64,000 bases of DNA, taken from assembly GCF_900476395.1 (NCBI RefSeq), contig NZ_UIHB01000001.1:773385-837384 (forward strand), written 5' to 3'. Each line of letters begins with the position of its first letter. The stretch's first letter is position 1. Positions 7,422 to 16,505 of the stretch are shown piece after piece. The notes under the pieces were generated by a model that saw only the letters and a program-made list of their open reading frames with translations, made no database searches and was not told where the DNA came from. The translations under genes were made by a program, and so were the position numbers. The DNA is from Xanthomonas euroxanthea. Lineage in GTDB: Bacteria > Pseudomonadota > Gammaproteobacteria > Xanthomonadales > Xanthomonadaceae.

Positions 7422-10301
7422 TCAGCGCTTGACCGGCTTGCCGTCCACGTCCAGCACCTGCACCTCACCGAGCTTGAGCGCCCGCACCGGGGCCTCGATC
7501 TTCTTCAGGTCGCCCACGATCACCCAGGTCATCGCATTGGGGGCGATGATTTCCTTGATGGCGGCCTGCGCGGCCGGCTGGTCGATCGCTTCCAGGCGCG
7601 GCTTGAGCGTCTGCACGTAATCGTCGGGGCGGTCGAACTGCACGATGCCCTCGATCGCACCCAGCACCGCGCCGGTGGTTTCGAAGCTGCCGGGCAGGGC
7701 GCGGATGCGCTGGTTCTTGATCTTCTCGATCTCGTCGGAGGTCAGCGGCTTGTCGCCGATGACCGCGCTGGCTTCCTTGAGGATCTCGTTGGCCGACTCG
7801 GCGGTCTTGTCGGTCTGCACCGGCGCGGAGAACATGTACGGCCGCTGGCCTTGCGCATCCAGCATGCGGGTACCGGCGCCGTAGGCCCAGCGCTTGTTCT
7901 CGCGCAGGTTCATGTTCAGGCGCGAGGTGAAGGTGCCGCCGAAGGCACCGTTGGCCACGCCGATCGCCAGGTTGTCCGGCGCCTTGGTGGACGGTGCGAG
8001 CAGGCCGGCCAGGATCACCGACTGCGGCGCATCCGGCCGGTTGATCAGGTACACGCGCGGCTTGGGCTGCGCGGCGACGTTGACCAGGTTCTTCTTCGGC
8101 AAGGGCGTGGCCGGCGCCTTCCAGTCGCCGAAGGCGGCATCGAGCTGCGGGATGATCTGCGCCAGCGTGGTGTCGCCGGCCACCAGGATGCGCAGGTTGT
8201 CCGGACGCAGCCACTGGCGGTGGAAGGCCTGCAGGTCCTGGGCGTTGAGGCTCTTGATCGCCGCCTCGGTGCCGCTGCCGGTGAGCGGGATGCCGTAGGG
8301 GTGGTTCTGGCCGAACAGCAACGGCGGCAGCGCACGCAGCGCCAGGCTGTTGGGCTGGGTCTTTTCCTGCGCAATGCCGGCCAGCCACTGGCCGCGGATG
8401 CGCTCGATGTCGGCGGCCTTGAAGGCCGGGTTGCGCACGATGTCGGAGAACAATTGCAGCGACGGCTGCAGCTGGTCGTTGAGCGCATCCAGCGAGGCGC
8501 TGCAGCTGTCCAGATCGCAGCCGACCGCGGTGATCGCGCCCAGGCGCTGGCGACGCTGCGCCACTTCCACCGAATCCAGCGCGGCGGTGCTCTCGTTCAT
8601 CAGCGCGGCGCTGAAGCTGGCGGTACCGAGCTTGTTGCCCTGGTCGGCCGCATAACCGGCATCGAACAGCAGCTCCACCTGGGTGACCGGGATGGTGTGG
8701 CGCTCGGCCAGGATCACCTCGATGCCGTTCTTCAACTTGCCGCGCTGCAATTGCGGGAAGCTCAGCTCGGGGAACTGGCTGGTCTGCGGCACGCCCTTGC
8801 CGCGGTCCAGCGTGGAGGCGGTGACGTTGTACTTGCCGGCGGCCGGCAGCTTGGGCGCCGGCTTGCCGGGTTCGGCACCACGGGCGACCACCGCCTTGTC
8901 TTCGGCGGCGGGGTCGAAGCCCTTGCCGGCCGGCAGCACGGTGAGCAGGTAGTCGCCCTTGCCGAACCAGGTGGCGGCGGTCTGCTTGACGCTGTCCACG
9001 GTGGCGGCCTGGCCGCGCTGCAGATCCTGCTTGTAGGCGCCCGGGTCGCCGCGATAGACCTGGCCCTCGGCCAGGATCACCGCCTTGCCACCGAAGCCGC
9101 CGACCTTTTCCAGCCCGCGCACGAAGCCGGCGCGGTAGGCCACCTGCGCGCGCTGCAGTTCGTCGGCGGTCGGGCCCTGGGCGATGAACTTCCTGAGTTC
9201 CTCGTCGATGATCGCCTCCACCTTGGCCGGGTCCACGCCGTCCTTCACGTCGGCCTGGATCTGCACCTGGCTGGACAGCGCGAACGGCTGGATCGCCGCC
9301 GACACGTCATCGACCAGATTGTCCTGATAGACCAGGCGCTGATACAGCCGCGAGGTCTTGCCGCCGCCGAGCACGGTGGTGGCCAGATCCAGCTGGATCG
9401 CCGCATCGCTGCCCAGTTGCGGCGCCACCCAGGTGCGATAGATGCGCGGCTGCGAGACGTGGTCGTGCTGCACGCCACGCTTCTGTGCGGCCAGCGGGGT
9501 CACCCACGGCTGCTGGCGTGCCACCGGCTTGCCGGACGGAATGTCGCCGAAGTACTGCAGCGCCTTGGCGCGCGCCTGCGCCACGGTGATGTCGCCGGCC
9601 AGCACCAGGGTGGTGTTGGCGGCGCCGTAGTTGTCGTTGAACCACTGTTTGACGTCGGCCAGCGAGGCCGCGTCCAGGTCTTCCATCGAGCCGATGGTGT
9701 CGTGCTGGTACGGATGGTTGGCCGGGAACAGGTTGGACAGGATGTTCTGGTCCACGCGGCCGTAGGGGCGGTTCTCGCCCTGGCGCTTCTCGTTCTGCAC
9801 CACGCCGCGCTGGGTGTCGAGTTCTTCCTGGCCGATCGCGCCAAGCAGGTGGCCCATGCGGTCTGATTCCAGCCACAGCGCGGTGTCCAGCGCAGTGGTC
9901 GGCACGGTCTCGAAGTAGTTGGTGCGGTCGAACCAGGTGGTGCCGTTCATGTCGGTGGTGCCGACCTTTTCCAGCGGCGCAAAGAAGCTGCCCTTGTTGT
10001 TTTCCGAGCCGGAGAACATCAGGTGCTCGAACAGGTGCGCAAAGCCGGTCTTGCCGGCCGGCTCGTCACCGGAACCGATGTGGTACCAGATGCTCACCGC
10101 CACCACCGGCGCCTTGTGGTCTTCGTGCACCACCACGGTCAGGCCGTTGGGCAGGGTGAAGCGGGTGTAGCCGATCTCGGGGATGGCACTGCTGGCCGCA
10201 GGCTTGGACAGGCTGGCCGGGGCGGCCGCGATGGCGGGAGCAACGGGACCGGCAGCGGCGCCGAGCACACCGGCGATCAACAGGGACAGCGGACGCAGCA
10301 T
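7422..10301 (-). CDS. M16 family zinc metallopeptidase, secreted, two-unit
   Basis: A 959-residue pitrilysin/insulinase-type peptidase. A signal peptide (MLRPLSLLIAGVLGAAAG) is followed by an M16 unit with the inverted zinc motif HLFEHLMFSG (H-x-x-E-H) and a distal glutamate in the region after RTNYFETVP. A second, catalytically inactive M16 unit (from about residue 500) begins with the NGIEVILAERHTIPV strand and lacks HxxEH, as in the two-unit members of the family. The start at 10301 has TGGAG upstream and sets the signal peptide; the longer frame runs back into the intergenic region. It is probably a periplasmic peptidase that degrades peptides of moderate size. It is divergent from the cyclase gene at 10762. 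Confidence 0.92.
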   Translation of the reverse strand: MLRPLSLLIAGVLGAAAGPVAPAIAAAPASLSKPAASSAIPEIGYTRFTLPNGLTVVVHEDHKAPVVAVSIWYHIGSGDEPAGKTGFAHLFEHLMFSGSENNKGSFFAPLEKVGTTDMNGTTWFDRTNYFETVPTTALDTALWLESDRMGHLLGAIGQEELDTQRGVVQNEKRQGENRPYGRVDQNILSNLFPANHPYQHDTIGSMEDLDAASLADVKQWFNDNYGAANTTLVLAGDITVAQARAKALQYFGDIPSGKPVARQQPWVTPLAAQKRGVQHDHVSQPRIYRTWVAPQLGSDAAIQLDLATTVLGGGKTSRLYQRLVYQDNLVDDVSAAIQPFALSSQVQIQADVKDGVDPAKVEAIIDEELRKFIAQGPTADELQRAQVAYRAGFVRGLEKVGGFGGKAVILAEGQVYRGDPGAYKQDLQRGQAATVDSVKQTAATWFGKGDYLLTVLPAGKGFDPAAEDKAVVARGAEPGKPAPKLPAAGKYNVTASTLDRGKGVPQTSQFPELSFPQLQRGKLKNGIEVILAERHTIPVTQVELLFDAGYAADQGNKLGTASFSAALMNESTAALDSVEVAQRRQRLGAITAVGCDLDSCSASLDALNDQLQPSLQLFSDIVRNPAFKAADIERIRGQWLAGIAQEKTQPNSLALRALPPLLFGQNHPYGIPLTGSGTEAAIKSLNAQDLQAFHRQWLRPDNLRILVAGDTTLAQIIPQLDAAFGDWKAPATPLPKKNLVNVAAQPKPRVYLINRPDAPQSVILAGLLAPSTKAPDNLAIGVANGAFGGTFTSRLNMNLRENKRWAYGAGTRMLDAQGQRPYMFSAPVQTDKTAESANEILKEASAVIGDKPLTSDEIEKIKNQRIRALPGSFETTGAVLGAIEGIVQFDRPDDYVQTLKPRLEAIDQPAAQAAIKEIIAPNAMTWVIVGDLKKIEAPVRALKLGEVQVLDVDGKPVKR

Positions 10302-10761
10302 GTGACACTCCAGGGGCAAGACAATCGGCCGAGGGTAGTGGCTGGCTGGCGGCGTCGCAAATGCTGTCCGGCAGGGGGGGGCATGTGCGGGTGCCGGCAG
10401 GGCGGCAGGTGAACGAGGCCGGCTTGGGCGTCGGCCAGGGCGCGGCGGTCGGACCGGGCACCTTCGGGGGTGCCGGAGCGGCCCCCCGATCCCACACCGG
10501 GCCTGACGGCAAGGCGGGTGCAGGTGGCCTGGGTCATTCGCTCCCCCGCCGGGCGCGGTCGATTGCGCAGGCACGGCAAGTGCACCGGGCCGAGCAGCGA
10601 AGCCTTGCGACATTCAGATGCCAGCGGATCGGCCGGCGGGCACGGCGACCGCGCGCTGACCAGCCATCAAGCAGGCCCGGCCGCACATGCTCAAGTTGCC
10701 CGTCGCTTCGCCGTTACCTGGGGCGACCTACCTTGCCCAGACCTGACCTGCCGACCACGCC
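10302..10761. other. divergent promoter region
   Basis: 460 bases between two divergent starts. It must hold promoters for both genes. It contains a G-run near 10375 but no repeat or operator I can name, and no supported gene. Confidence 0.45.
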
Positions 10762-13359
10762 ATGACCGTCCTGTTGCCGCCCGTGCCCGTTCCCGCCGAC
10801 GACGCCTTGCGCGTGGAGGCGGTACGTCGGTTGGGGGTGCTGGACACCGAGCCGGAGGCCGAGTTCGACGATATCGCCTGGCTGGCTGCACACATCACCG
10901 GCGCCCCGATGGCGCTGGTGTCGCTGCTGGACGCCGACCGCCAGTGGTTCAAGGCACGTTGCGGCACCGATCTGGAAGGCACCCCGCGCGCCATGTCGTT
11001 CTGTTCCTATACGGTGATGGGGACCGAGCTGCTGGAAGTGCCCGATGCCGTGGCCGATGCGCGTTTTGCGCGCAACCCGCTGGTCACCGCCGCGCCAGGG
11101 GTACGCTCGTATGTGGGCGTTCCGCTGATCGGCCGCGAGGGCTATGCCTACGGCACCCTGTGTACGCTCAGCACCCAGTCGCGCCTGCTCGACGAGAGCC
11201 AGAAGCAAGGCCTGATCCGTCTGGCGCGCCAGGCGGTCAGCCAACTGGAGGCGCGCCGCGACCGGCTGGCCGCGCAAGCGCAGCGGCAGACCCTGAGCCG
11301 CCTGCTGGAAGCCATGCCCGATGGCGTGGTGTCCTGCGACAGCGACGGGCTGCTGCATGAGTTCAACCACGCCGCGCGGCAATGGCACGGCACCGATCCG
11401 CGCCTGTTGCCGCCATCGCAATGGGCGCAGCACTTCGACCTCTACACTGCCGACGGCAGTGCGCTGCTGCCCACCGAGGCCATTCCGCTGGTGCGCGCCT
11501 GGGCCGGCGAGCACGTGCGCAACGCCGAGATGGTGATCCGCTCCACCGGCCAGCCGGCACGCAGCGTGCTGTGCAATGCCGATCCGGTGGTCAGCGACCA
11601 GGGCGTCGCCCTGGGGGCGGTGTGCGTGATGCATGACATCACCCAACTGCGCGATGCCTCGGCTGCGTTGGCGGGCGAGCGCGCACGCCTGCAGTCGCTG
11701 GTGGACGCTTCGCAGGATGTGGCGATCATCGCGTTCGATCCGAACGGGCGCATCGAATTGTTCAATCCCGGTGCCGAACGCCTGCTGGGCTACGCGGCGG
11801 ACGAGGTGGTGGGCAGCTGCCCGGCGCAGTTCCATCTGCCGGCCGAGCTGGAGCGGCACATGGCCACGCTGGCGTTGTCGCCGCCGTCCTACCTCAAGCT
11901 GGCCGCCGCCGCCGCGGGCGATCAGCTGGAAGAAGAAATCTGGACCCTGGTGCGAAAAGACGGCGGACTGCGGCGCGTACGGCTGTGCTTCAACATCATC
12001 CACGACGCGCAGCAGGGGGTGTCCGGCTACCTGGCCATGGCCATCGACGTCACCGCCGAGCTGCAGGCGCAGGCCGCCGCGCAGCTGGCGGCGGAACACT
12101 TCAGGGGGGCGTTCGAAACCGCCCCGCAGGGCATGGCGATCGTCTCGCTGGACGGCGCCTGGCGCGACGTCAACCCGTCGCTGTGCAGCATCCTGGGATA
12201 TCCGCGCGAGCAGTTGTTGCGCACCACCTTCCAGACCATCACGCATCCGGACGACCTGGATGTGGACCTGCGCCTGGTGGAAGAGCTGATCGACGGCAAA
12301 CGCGACAACTACAGCCTGGCCAAGCGCTACATCAGCCAGCAGGGCGCGCTGATCTGGGCGCAACTGTCGGTGTCGCTGGTGCGCGACAGCAGCGGCGCGC
12401 CGGTGCATTTCGTCTCGCAGATCCAGGACGTCACCGAACGCCATGTCGCCGCCGAACGCCTGGCCGAAAGCGAAGCGCGGCTGCGTGCGATCAGCGATGC
12501 CACGCCCACCCTGGTGGGGCACTACGATGCCGCCCAGCGCTGCCTGTTCGCCAACCAGGCGCATCGCGACTGGCTCGGCGTGGAGCCGGCCAGCCTGGTC
12601 GGCTCCACGATCACCCAGGTGCTGGGCGAGGACCTCGGTGCGGACGCGCGCGCTGCGCTGGCGCAGGTGAGCACCGGGCAACGGGCCAGCTTCGAACACG
12701 TCCTGCGTGGCGGTGCGACACCGCGCGATGTGGAAATCACCCTGGTGCCGGAAGTGCAGGGCACGGCGACGCAGGCGCAGGGATTCTTCCTGATGGCGCA
12801 CGATGTCACTGCGCACAAGTCCCTGCACCGGCTGATGCACGAACGCGCCACCCGCGATGCCCTGACCGGCCTGCCGAATCGCCACGCCTGGTCCGAGGCG
12901 CTGCAGGTCGCGGTGACCCAGGCGCAACAGCAGCAGTGCGCGGTCGCGGTGATGTTCCTGGACCTGGACGGCTTCAAACGCATCAACGATGTCCATGGCC
13001 ACCGTGCCGGCGACGCGGTGCTGGTCGCCTTCGGCCGCTGCCTGCAGCAGGCCGCAGGCAGCCGCTATCTGGTGGCACGCCTGGCCGGCGACGAGTTCGT
13101 GGTGTTGCTGGACGACCTGCAGGATCCGCAGACCGAATGCGCCGCAATGGCAGAACGGATTCGCACCGCGGCCGCAGCGGGCGCCGTGTTCGGGGAGCAG
13201 CATCTGCCGATCCACCCAAGCATCGGCGTCGCCTGGCAACACGGCCAGCACGCCGACGCTGCCAGCCTGATGCATGCGGCAGACGAAGCGATGTACGCCG
13301 CCAAACGCGCCCGCTGCGGCAACGCCGCCGCCCCCACCGGACGCGACGCCTCGCGCTGA
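10762..13359 (+). CDS. GAF-PAS-GGDEF diguanylate cyclase
   Basis: An 865-residue soluble sensor-cyclase without membrane segments. Order: GAF domain (about 15-165, with LLDADRQWFKARCG), then four PAS-like units (about 175-290, 300-430, 440-560 and 570-690; the third has the typical ITHPDDLD and PAC end QIQDVTER), then a GGDEF domain (about 695-850). The active-site loop reads LAGDEFVVLL: A replaces the first G, a common variant among active cyclases, and the nucleotide and metal residues in FLDLDGFKRIND are intact. No EAL domain follows. It should synthesise cyclic di-GMP in response to signals bound by GAF/PAS. Its GAF domain resembles that of the degenerate protein at 6159-7106. Confidence 0.92.
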   Translation: MTVLLPPVPVPADDALRVEAVRRLGVLDTEPEAEFDDIAWLAAHITGAPMALVSLLDADRQWFKARCGTDLEGTPRAMSFCSYTVMGTELLEVPDAVADARFARNPLVTAAPGVRSYVGVPLIGREGYAYGTLCTLSTQSRLLDESQKQGLIRLARQAVSQLEARRDRLAAQAQRQTLSRLLEAMPDGVVSCDSDGLLHEFNHAARQWHGTDPRLLPPSQWAQHFDLYTADGSALLPTEAIPLVRAWAGEHVRNAEMVIRSTGQPARSVLCNADPVVSDQGVALGAVCVMHDITQLRDASAALAGERARLQSLVDASQDVAIIAFDPNGRIELFNPGAERLLGYAADEVVGSCPAQFHLPAELERHMATLALSPPSYLKLAAAAAGDQLEEEIWTLVRKDGGLRRVRLCFNIIHDAQQGVSGYLAMAIDVTAELQAQAAAQLAAEHFRGAFETAPQGMAIVSLDGAWRDVNPSLCSILGYPREQLLRTTFQTITHPDDLDVDLRLVEELIDGKRDNYSLAKRYISQQGALIWAQLSVSLVRDSSGAPVHFVSQIQDVTERHVAAERLAESEARLRAISDATPTLVGHYDAAQRCLFANQAHRDWLGVEPASLVGSTITQVLGEDLGADARAALAQVSTGQRASFEHVLRGGATPRDVEITLVPEVQGTATQAQGFFLMAHDVTAHKSLHRLMHERATRDALTGLPNRHAWSEALQVAVTQAQQQQCAVAVMFLDLDGFKRINDVHGHRAGDAVLVAFGRCLQQAAGSRYLVARLAGDEFVVLLDDLQDPQTECAAMAERIRTAAAAGAVFGEQHLPIHPSIGVAWQHGQHADAASLMHAADEAMYAAKRARCGNAAAPTGRDASR

Positions 13360-13380
13360 CGCAACGCATCCAGCACCACT

Positions 13381-13590
13381 CCCTTCTCCCTCCGGGAGAA
13401 GGTGCCCGAAGGGCGGATGAGGGCACGGCCGACCCGCAAAGCTGCATCAACCACGAACACTCCCTTCTCCCTCCGGGAGACAGTGCCCGCAGGGCGGATG
13501 AGGGCACGGCCGACTCGCAAAGCTGCATCAACCACGAACACTCCCTTCTCCCTCTGGGAGAAGGTGCCCGCAGGGCGGATGAGGGCATGC
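13381..13590. repeat. tandem 81-bp repeat, three copies
   Basis: Copies begin at 13381, 13462 and 13543, exactly 81 bases apart. Each starts with a hairpin (CCCTTCTCCCTCCGGGAGAAGG), continues GTGCCCGAAGGGCGGATGAGGGCA, and the first two end with a spacer CTGCATCAACCACGAACA. They differ by only a few bases. The unit sits 20 bases after the cyclase stop, between convergent genes. Confidence 0.85.
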
Positions 13591-13762
13591 CCGGTCCATA
13601 AAGTCGCGTCAGTCAGAAGTGCGCGTTGCACGGATCGATGTGGCGCTGGCAATGCAATCGCATCGATCGATGGTCACTGTCCGCGGCGTTGGAGCTCTAG
13701 ATCCCTGTCGTGTTTAGAGGCGATAACCGTGTGGATGCGTCGAGTGCAGAGCGGCTGATCTG

Positions 13763-13900
13763 CGGCTTGGCTACACGGCCCTTGCCCGCCCACCCTCGCG
13801 GGACACGCTGCAAGTACGTCCCTGTCAGCTCCTAGGCGGCACCCACGCCGCGTAAGGTCCCGCGACGGCGGGCAGACAAGGACCGGTCAAGAGGGTCGGT
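13763..13900 (-). repeat. composite palindromic repeat, partial copy D
   Basis: Only module 2 of the composite repeat, in inverse orientation relative to copies at 5350 and 45915: CCCTTGCCCGCCCACC ... GCGGGACACGCTGCAAGTACGTCC ... GGTCCCGCGACGGCGGGCAGACAAGG. Here GGCATGGATGCC is changed to GGCACCCACGCC, weakening the inner palindrome. Confidence 0.65.
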
Positions 13901-13946
13901 GCGCATGGTTACGAGCAGGACAAGGCACGCGTTGTCCGGATCACTG

Positions 13947-13988
13947 CGCCCCCGATCCGCCGCCCCCGATCCGCCGCCCCCGATCCGC
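13947..13988. repeat. 14-bp tandem repeat, three copies
   Basis: CGCCCCCGATCCGC occurs three times in direct succession. It lies between the partial palindromic repeat and the end of the chemoreceptor gene. No function is evident. Confidence 0.7.
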
Positions 13989-14066
13989 TGTTCCCAGGCA
14001 GGCGCACCAGTGGCGTGCCTGCCGTCTCTTCCCGCCGCGCAAAAACGCGGGCGATCACCCCATCGA

Positions 14067-16217
14067 TCAAGCCGCCTGCACGACCGAGCGCCGTTGCGGC
14101 AGCGCAGCCTGCTGCGGCACCAGGCGGAACACTGCCACGGCGCGCGTCAGATCCGCCGCCTGATCTTCCATGCTGCGTGCCGCGGCGGTGGCTTCTTCCA
14201 CCAGTGCCGCGTTCTGCTGGGTCATTTCATCCAGCTGCATCACCGTGGTGCTGACCTGCTCGATGCCGGCGCTTTGCTCGGTGCTGGCGGCGGTGATCTC
14301 GGCCATGATGTCGGTCACTCGCTTCACCGAGCTGACCACCTCGGTCATCGTGCTGCCGGCCTGCTGCACCAGGTCCGAGCCCTGCGCCACTTTTTCCACC
14401 GAATCGGAGATCAACTGCTTGATCTCCTTGGCGGCGCCGGCCGAACGCTGCGCCAGTGCGCGCACTTCGGTGGCCACCACCGCAAATCCGCGGCCCTGCT
14501 CACCAGCGCGTGCCGCTTCCACCGCCGCATTCAGGGCCAGGATATTGGTCTGGAACGCGATGCCGTCGATCACCCCGATGATGTCGGAGATGCGCGCCGA
14601 CGATTGCGTGATCGCCTGCATGGTGGTGACCACTTCCTGCACCACGCGCCCACCGCTCTCGGCCACCTCGCCGGTGCCCTTGACCAGCTGATTGGCCTGG
14701 CGCGCGTTGTCGGCGTTCTGGCGCACGGTGGAGGTGAGTTCTTCCATCGACGCGGCGGTTTCTTCCAGGTTCGCGGCCTGATGCTCGGTACGCGTGGACA
14801 GGTCGGCATTGCCGCTGGCGATCTCGCCGGCGGCGGTGTTGATCATCTCGGCCGAGTGCTGGATGCCCTGCACGATGGTGGTCAGCTGGATCGCGGTGCG
14901 GTTGGCCGCATTGGCCAGGCGGCCGAATGCGCCCTCGTAATGCGATTCCACCCGCTGCGACAGGTCGCCATCGGCAATTGCGGCCATGATGCGGCCGACA
15001 TCGTCCAGGCCTGCATCGGCCTGCTGCATCAGCCGGTTCAATGCCTGCACCATCTCGGCGAACGCGAACTGGTAGCGCGCCTGCTCGCCGCGTGCGGAGA
15101 AGTCGCCGCGCGCGGCCGCATCGGCCAGGCGTGCGATGTCGCTGTTGATCGCCGACAGATTGCCCTTCACCGTATCCAGCGCCTCATGCAGCGCCGCGCG
15201 CTGGCCGGGCAGGCGGCGCATGTCGCGGCGCAGATCGCCACGGCCATACTCGCCCATCAGGTCCATCGCCTCGTTGATGGCATCCAGATGCTCGAATACC
15301 ACCGTGTTCACGCCGTGCGCCAGGGTGCCGTAATCACCGGGGAAATCCTCCGGAATGCGGTGCGCGATGTTCTCGCCCTGCTGCAGCCGGATCATGGTCT
15401 GCATCTCGCCGTTGAAGCGCTGCAACTGGGTCTGCATCTGCTGCATGCTGTGCATCAGCTGGCCGGTTTCGTCGCGCGACTCGACCCGGATATCGTTATC
15501 GAAGCGGCCCGAGGCAATCGCCTCTGCAGTGCGCGATGCTGCGCGCAGCGGTGCGGCCATCGCCGAGGCGATCAACCAGCACAGGCCGATCACCATGGCC
15601 ACCAGGGCGCCGCCGATCAAGGTCAGGGTGCGGGTGAAGCCCCAGGCCTGCACCTGGATGTCCTCGGCGTACACGCCCATCACCAACACCCAGTTCCAGG
15701 CCGGAAAGGTCTTGGCATAGCTGATCTTGGGCAGCTGTTCCTGCTTGCCGGGCTTGGGCGCATCGTAGTAGCTGAAGCCGTCGCCGCGCTCGATCGCGGT
15801 CTTGATGTCACGATAGACGTACTGCCCGGCATCGCTCTTGTAGTCGCTCATGTCGGTGCCGACGGCGCGCTTGGGATGCATCAGGATGCGCATCTGCGGG
15901 TCGACGATGAAGAAGTAGTCCACGCCGTCGTTGGTACGCATGTCCGCCAGCGTGGTGCGCGCAGCTTCCTTGGCCTGTTCGACCGTCAGTTCGCCGGCCT
16001 TGGCCTTGTCGGCATAGTGCTGCATCACGGTCAGGCCCATCTCCACCTCGGTCTTGACGCTGAGCTTGCGCGCCTCGATCAGGTCCAGATACTGCAGGCG
16101 TGCCGCGGCCACTGCCAGCAGGATCACGCCCACCGTCAACAAGCTGCACAGCAGGACGAACTTGCGGGTGAGCGGGAGATTGGCAACGTGACGACGCAGC
16201 AGGGACACGACAGGCAT
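14067..16217 (-). CDS. methyl-accepting chemotaxis protein with cache sensor
   Basis: A 716-residue chemoreceptor. TM1 (about 20-40) is followed by a periplasmic single-cache domain (about 45-190, with [16 protein letters not shown]) and TM2 (about 195-218). Next come a HAMP domain ([20 protein letters not shown]), a long helical stretch holding at least one more HAMP-like unit, and the signalling domain (about 480-690) with the invariant tip around [27 protein letters not shown] (read across two motifs). There is no NWETF-type CheR pentapeptide at the C terminus. The ligand cannot be read from sequence; cache domains of this class bind small metabolites. The gene stands alone, away from other chemotaxis genes. 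Confidence 0.95.
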   Translation of the reverse strand: MPVVSLLRRHVANLPLTRKFVLLCSLLTVGVILLAVAAARLQYLDLIEARKLSVKTEVEMGLTVMQHYADKAKAGELTVEQAKEAARTTLADMRTNDGVDYFFIVDPQMRILMHPKRAVGTDMSDYKSDAGQYVYRDIKTAIERGDGFSYYDAPKPGKQEQLPKISYAKTFPAWNWVLVMGVYAEDIQVQAWGFTRTLTLIGGALVAMVIGLCWLIASAMAAPLRAASRTAEAIASGRFDNDIRVESRDETGQLMHSMQQMQTQLQRFNGEMQTMIRLQQGENIAHRIPEDFPGDYGTLAHGVNTVVFEHLDAINEAMDLMGEYGRGDLRRDMRRLPGQRAALHEALDTVKGNLSAINSDIARLADAAARGDFSARGEQARYQFAFAEMVQALNRLMQQADAGLDDVGRIMAAIADGDLSQRVESHYEGAFGRLANAANRTAIQLTTIVQGIQHSAEMINTAAGEIASGNADLSTRTEHQAANLEETAASMEELTSTVRQNADNARQANQLVKGTGEVAESGGRVVQEVVTTMQAITQSSARISDIIGVIDGIAFQTNILALNAAVEAARAGEQGRGFAVVATEVRALAQRSAGAAKEIKQLISDSVEKVAQGSDLVQQAGSTMTEVVSSVKRVTDIMAEITAASTEQSAGIEQVSTTVMQLDEMTQQNAALVEEATAAARSMEDQAADLTRAVAVFRLVPQQAALPQRRSVVQAA

Positions 16218-16323
16218 GGCAACGAGATCCAGAACGCGCGCAAGGCGCTATGTCATGGATAGCGGCTGATTCACATGCGGGTTGAATGCTAATTGCGGCA
16301 GCGTTCGCTTGGGACAGCTGCAA

Positions 16324-16393
16324 TGTAGGAGCGCCCCCGGGCGCGATGGGGCGTTATCGATAACGCCCCATCGCGCCCGGGGGCGCTCCTACA
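16324..16393. repeat. perfect 70-bp palindrome (GTAGGAGCG family)
   Basis: Two 35-base arms match with no mismatch and no loop, centred on ATCGAT at 16356-16361. The ends are the TGTAGGAGCG / CGCTCCTACA boundary also seen in the hairpins at 29858-30240 and 54350-54843. It lies between the chemoreceptor start and the cellulase stop, both on the minus strand, so it could end or protect the chemoreceptor-side or cellulase transcript. Confidence 0.9.
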
Positions 16394-16505
16394 AGGTCAT
16401 GGGCATCGATCCAGCGATCGATGGGTGACGCGACATTGGTGACTTGCAGACTGTCGGCAGCGTGCAAGCAGCGGCGGACACGCACTGCGTGCCCGCCTTA
16501 TTGCA

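Noticed and set aside
13381-13590. Possible CRISPR array
   Set aside because: The three units are nearly identical over the full 81 bases, so there are no unique spacers, and no cas genes are near.
12983-13652. Minus-strand frames with a 27-residue repeated peptide
   Set aside because: Produced by the 81-bp tandem repeat, antisense to a clear GGDEF gene; no start signal.
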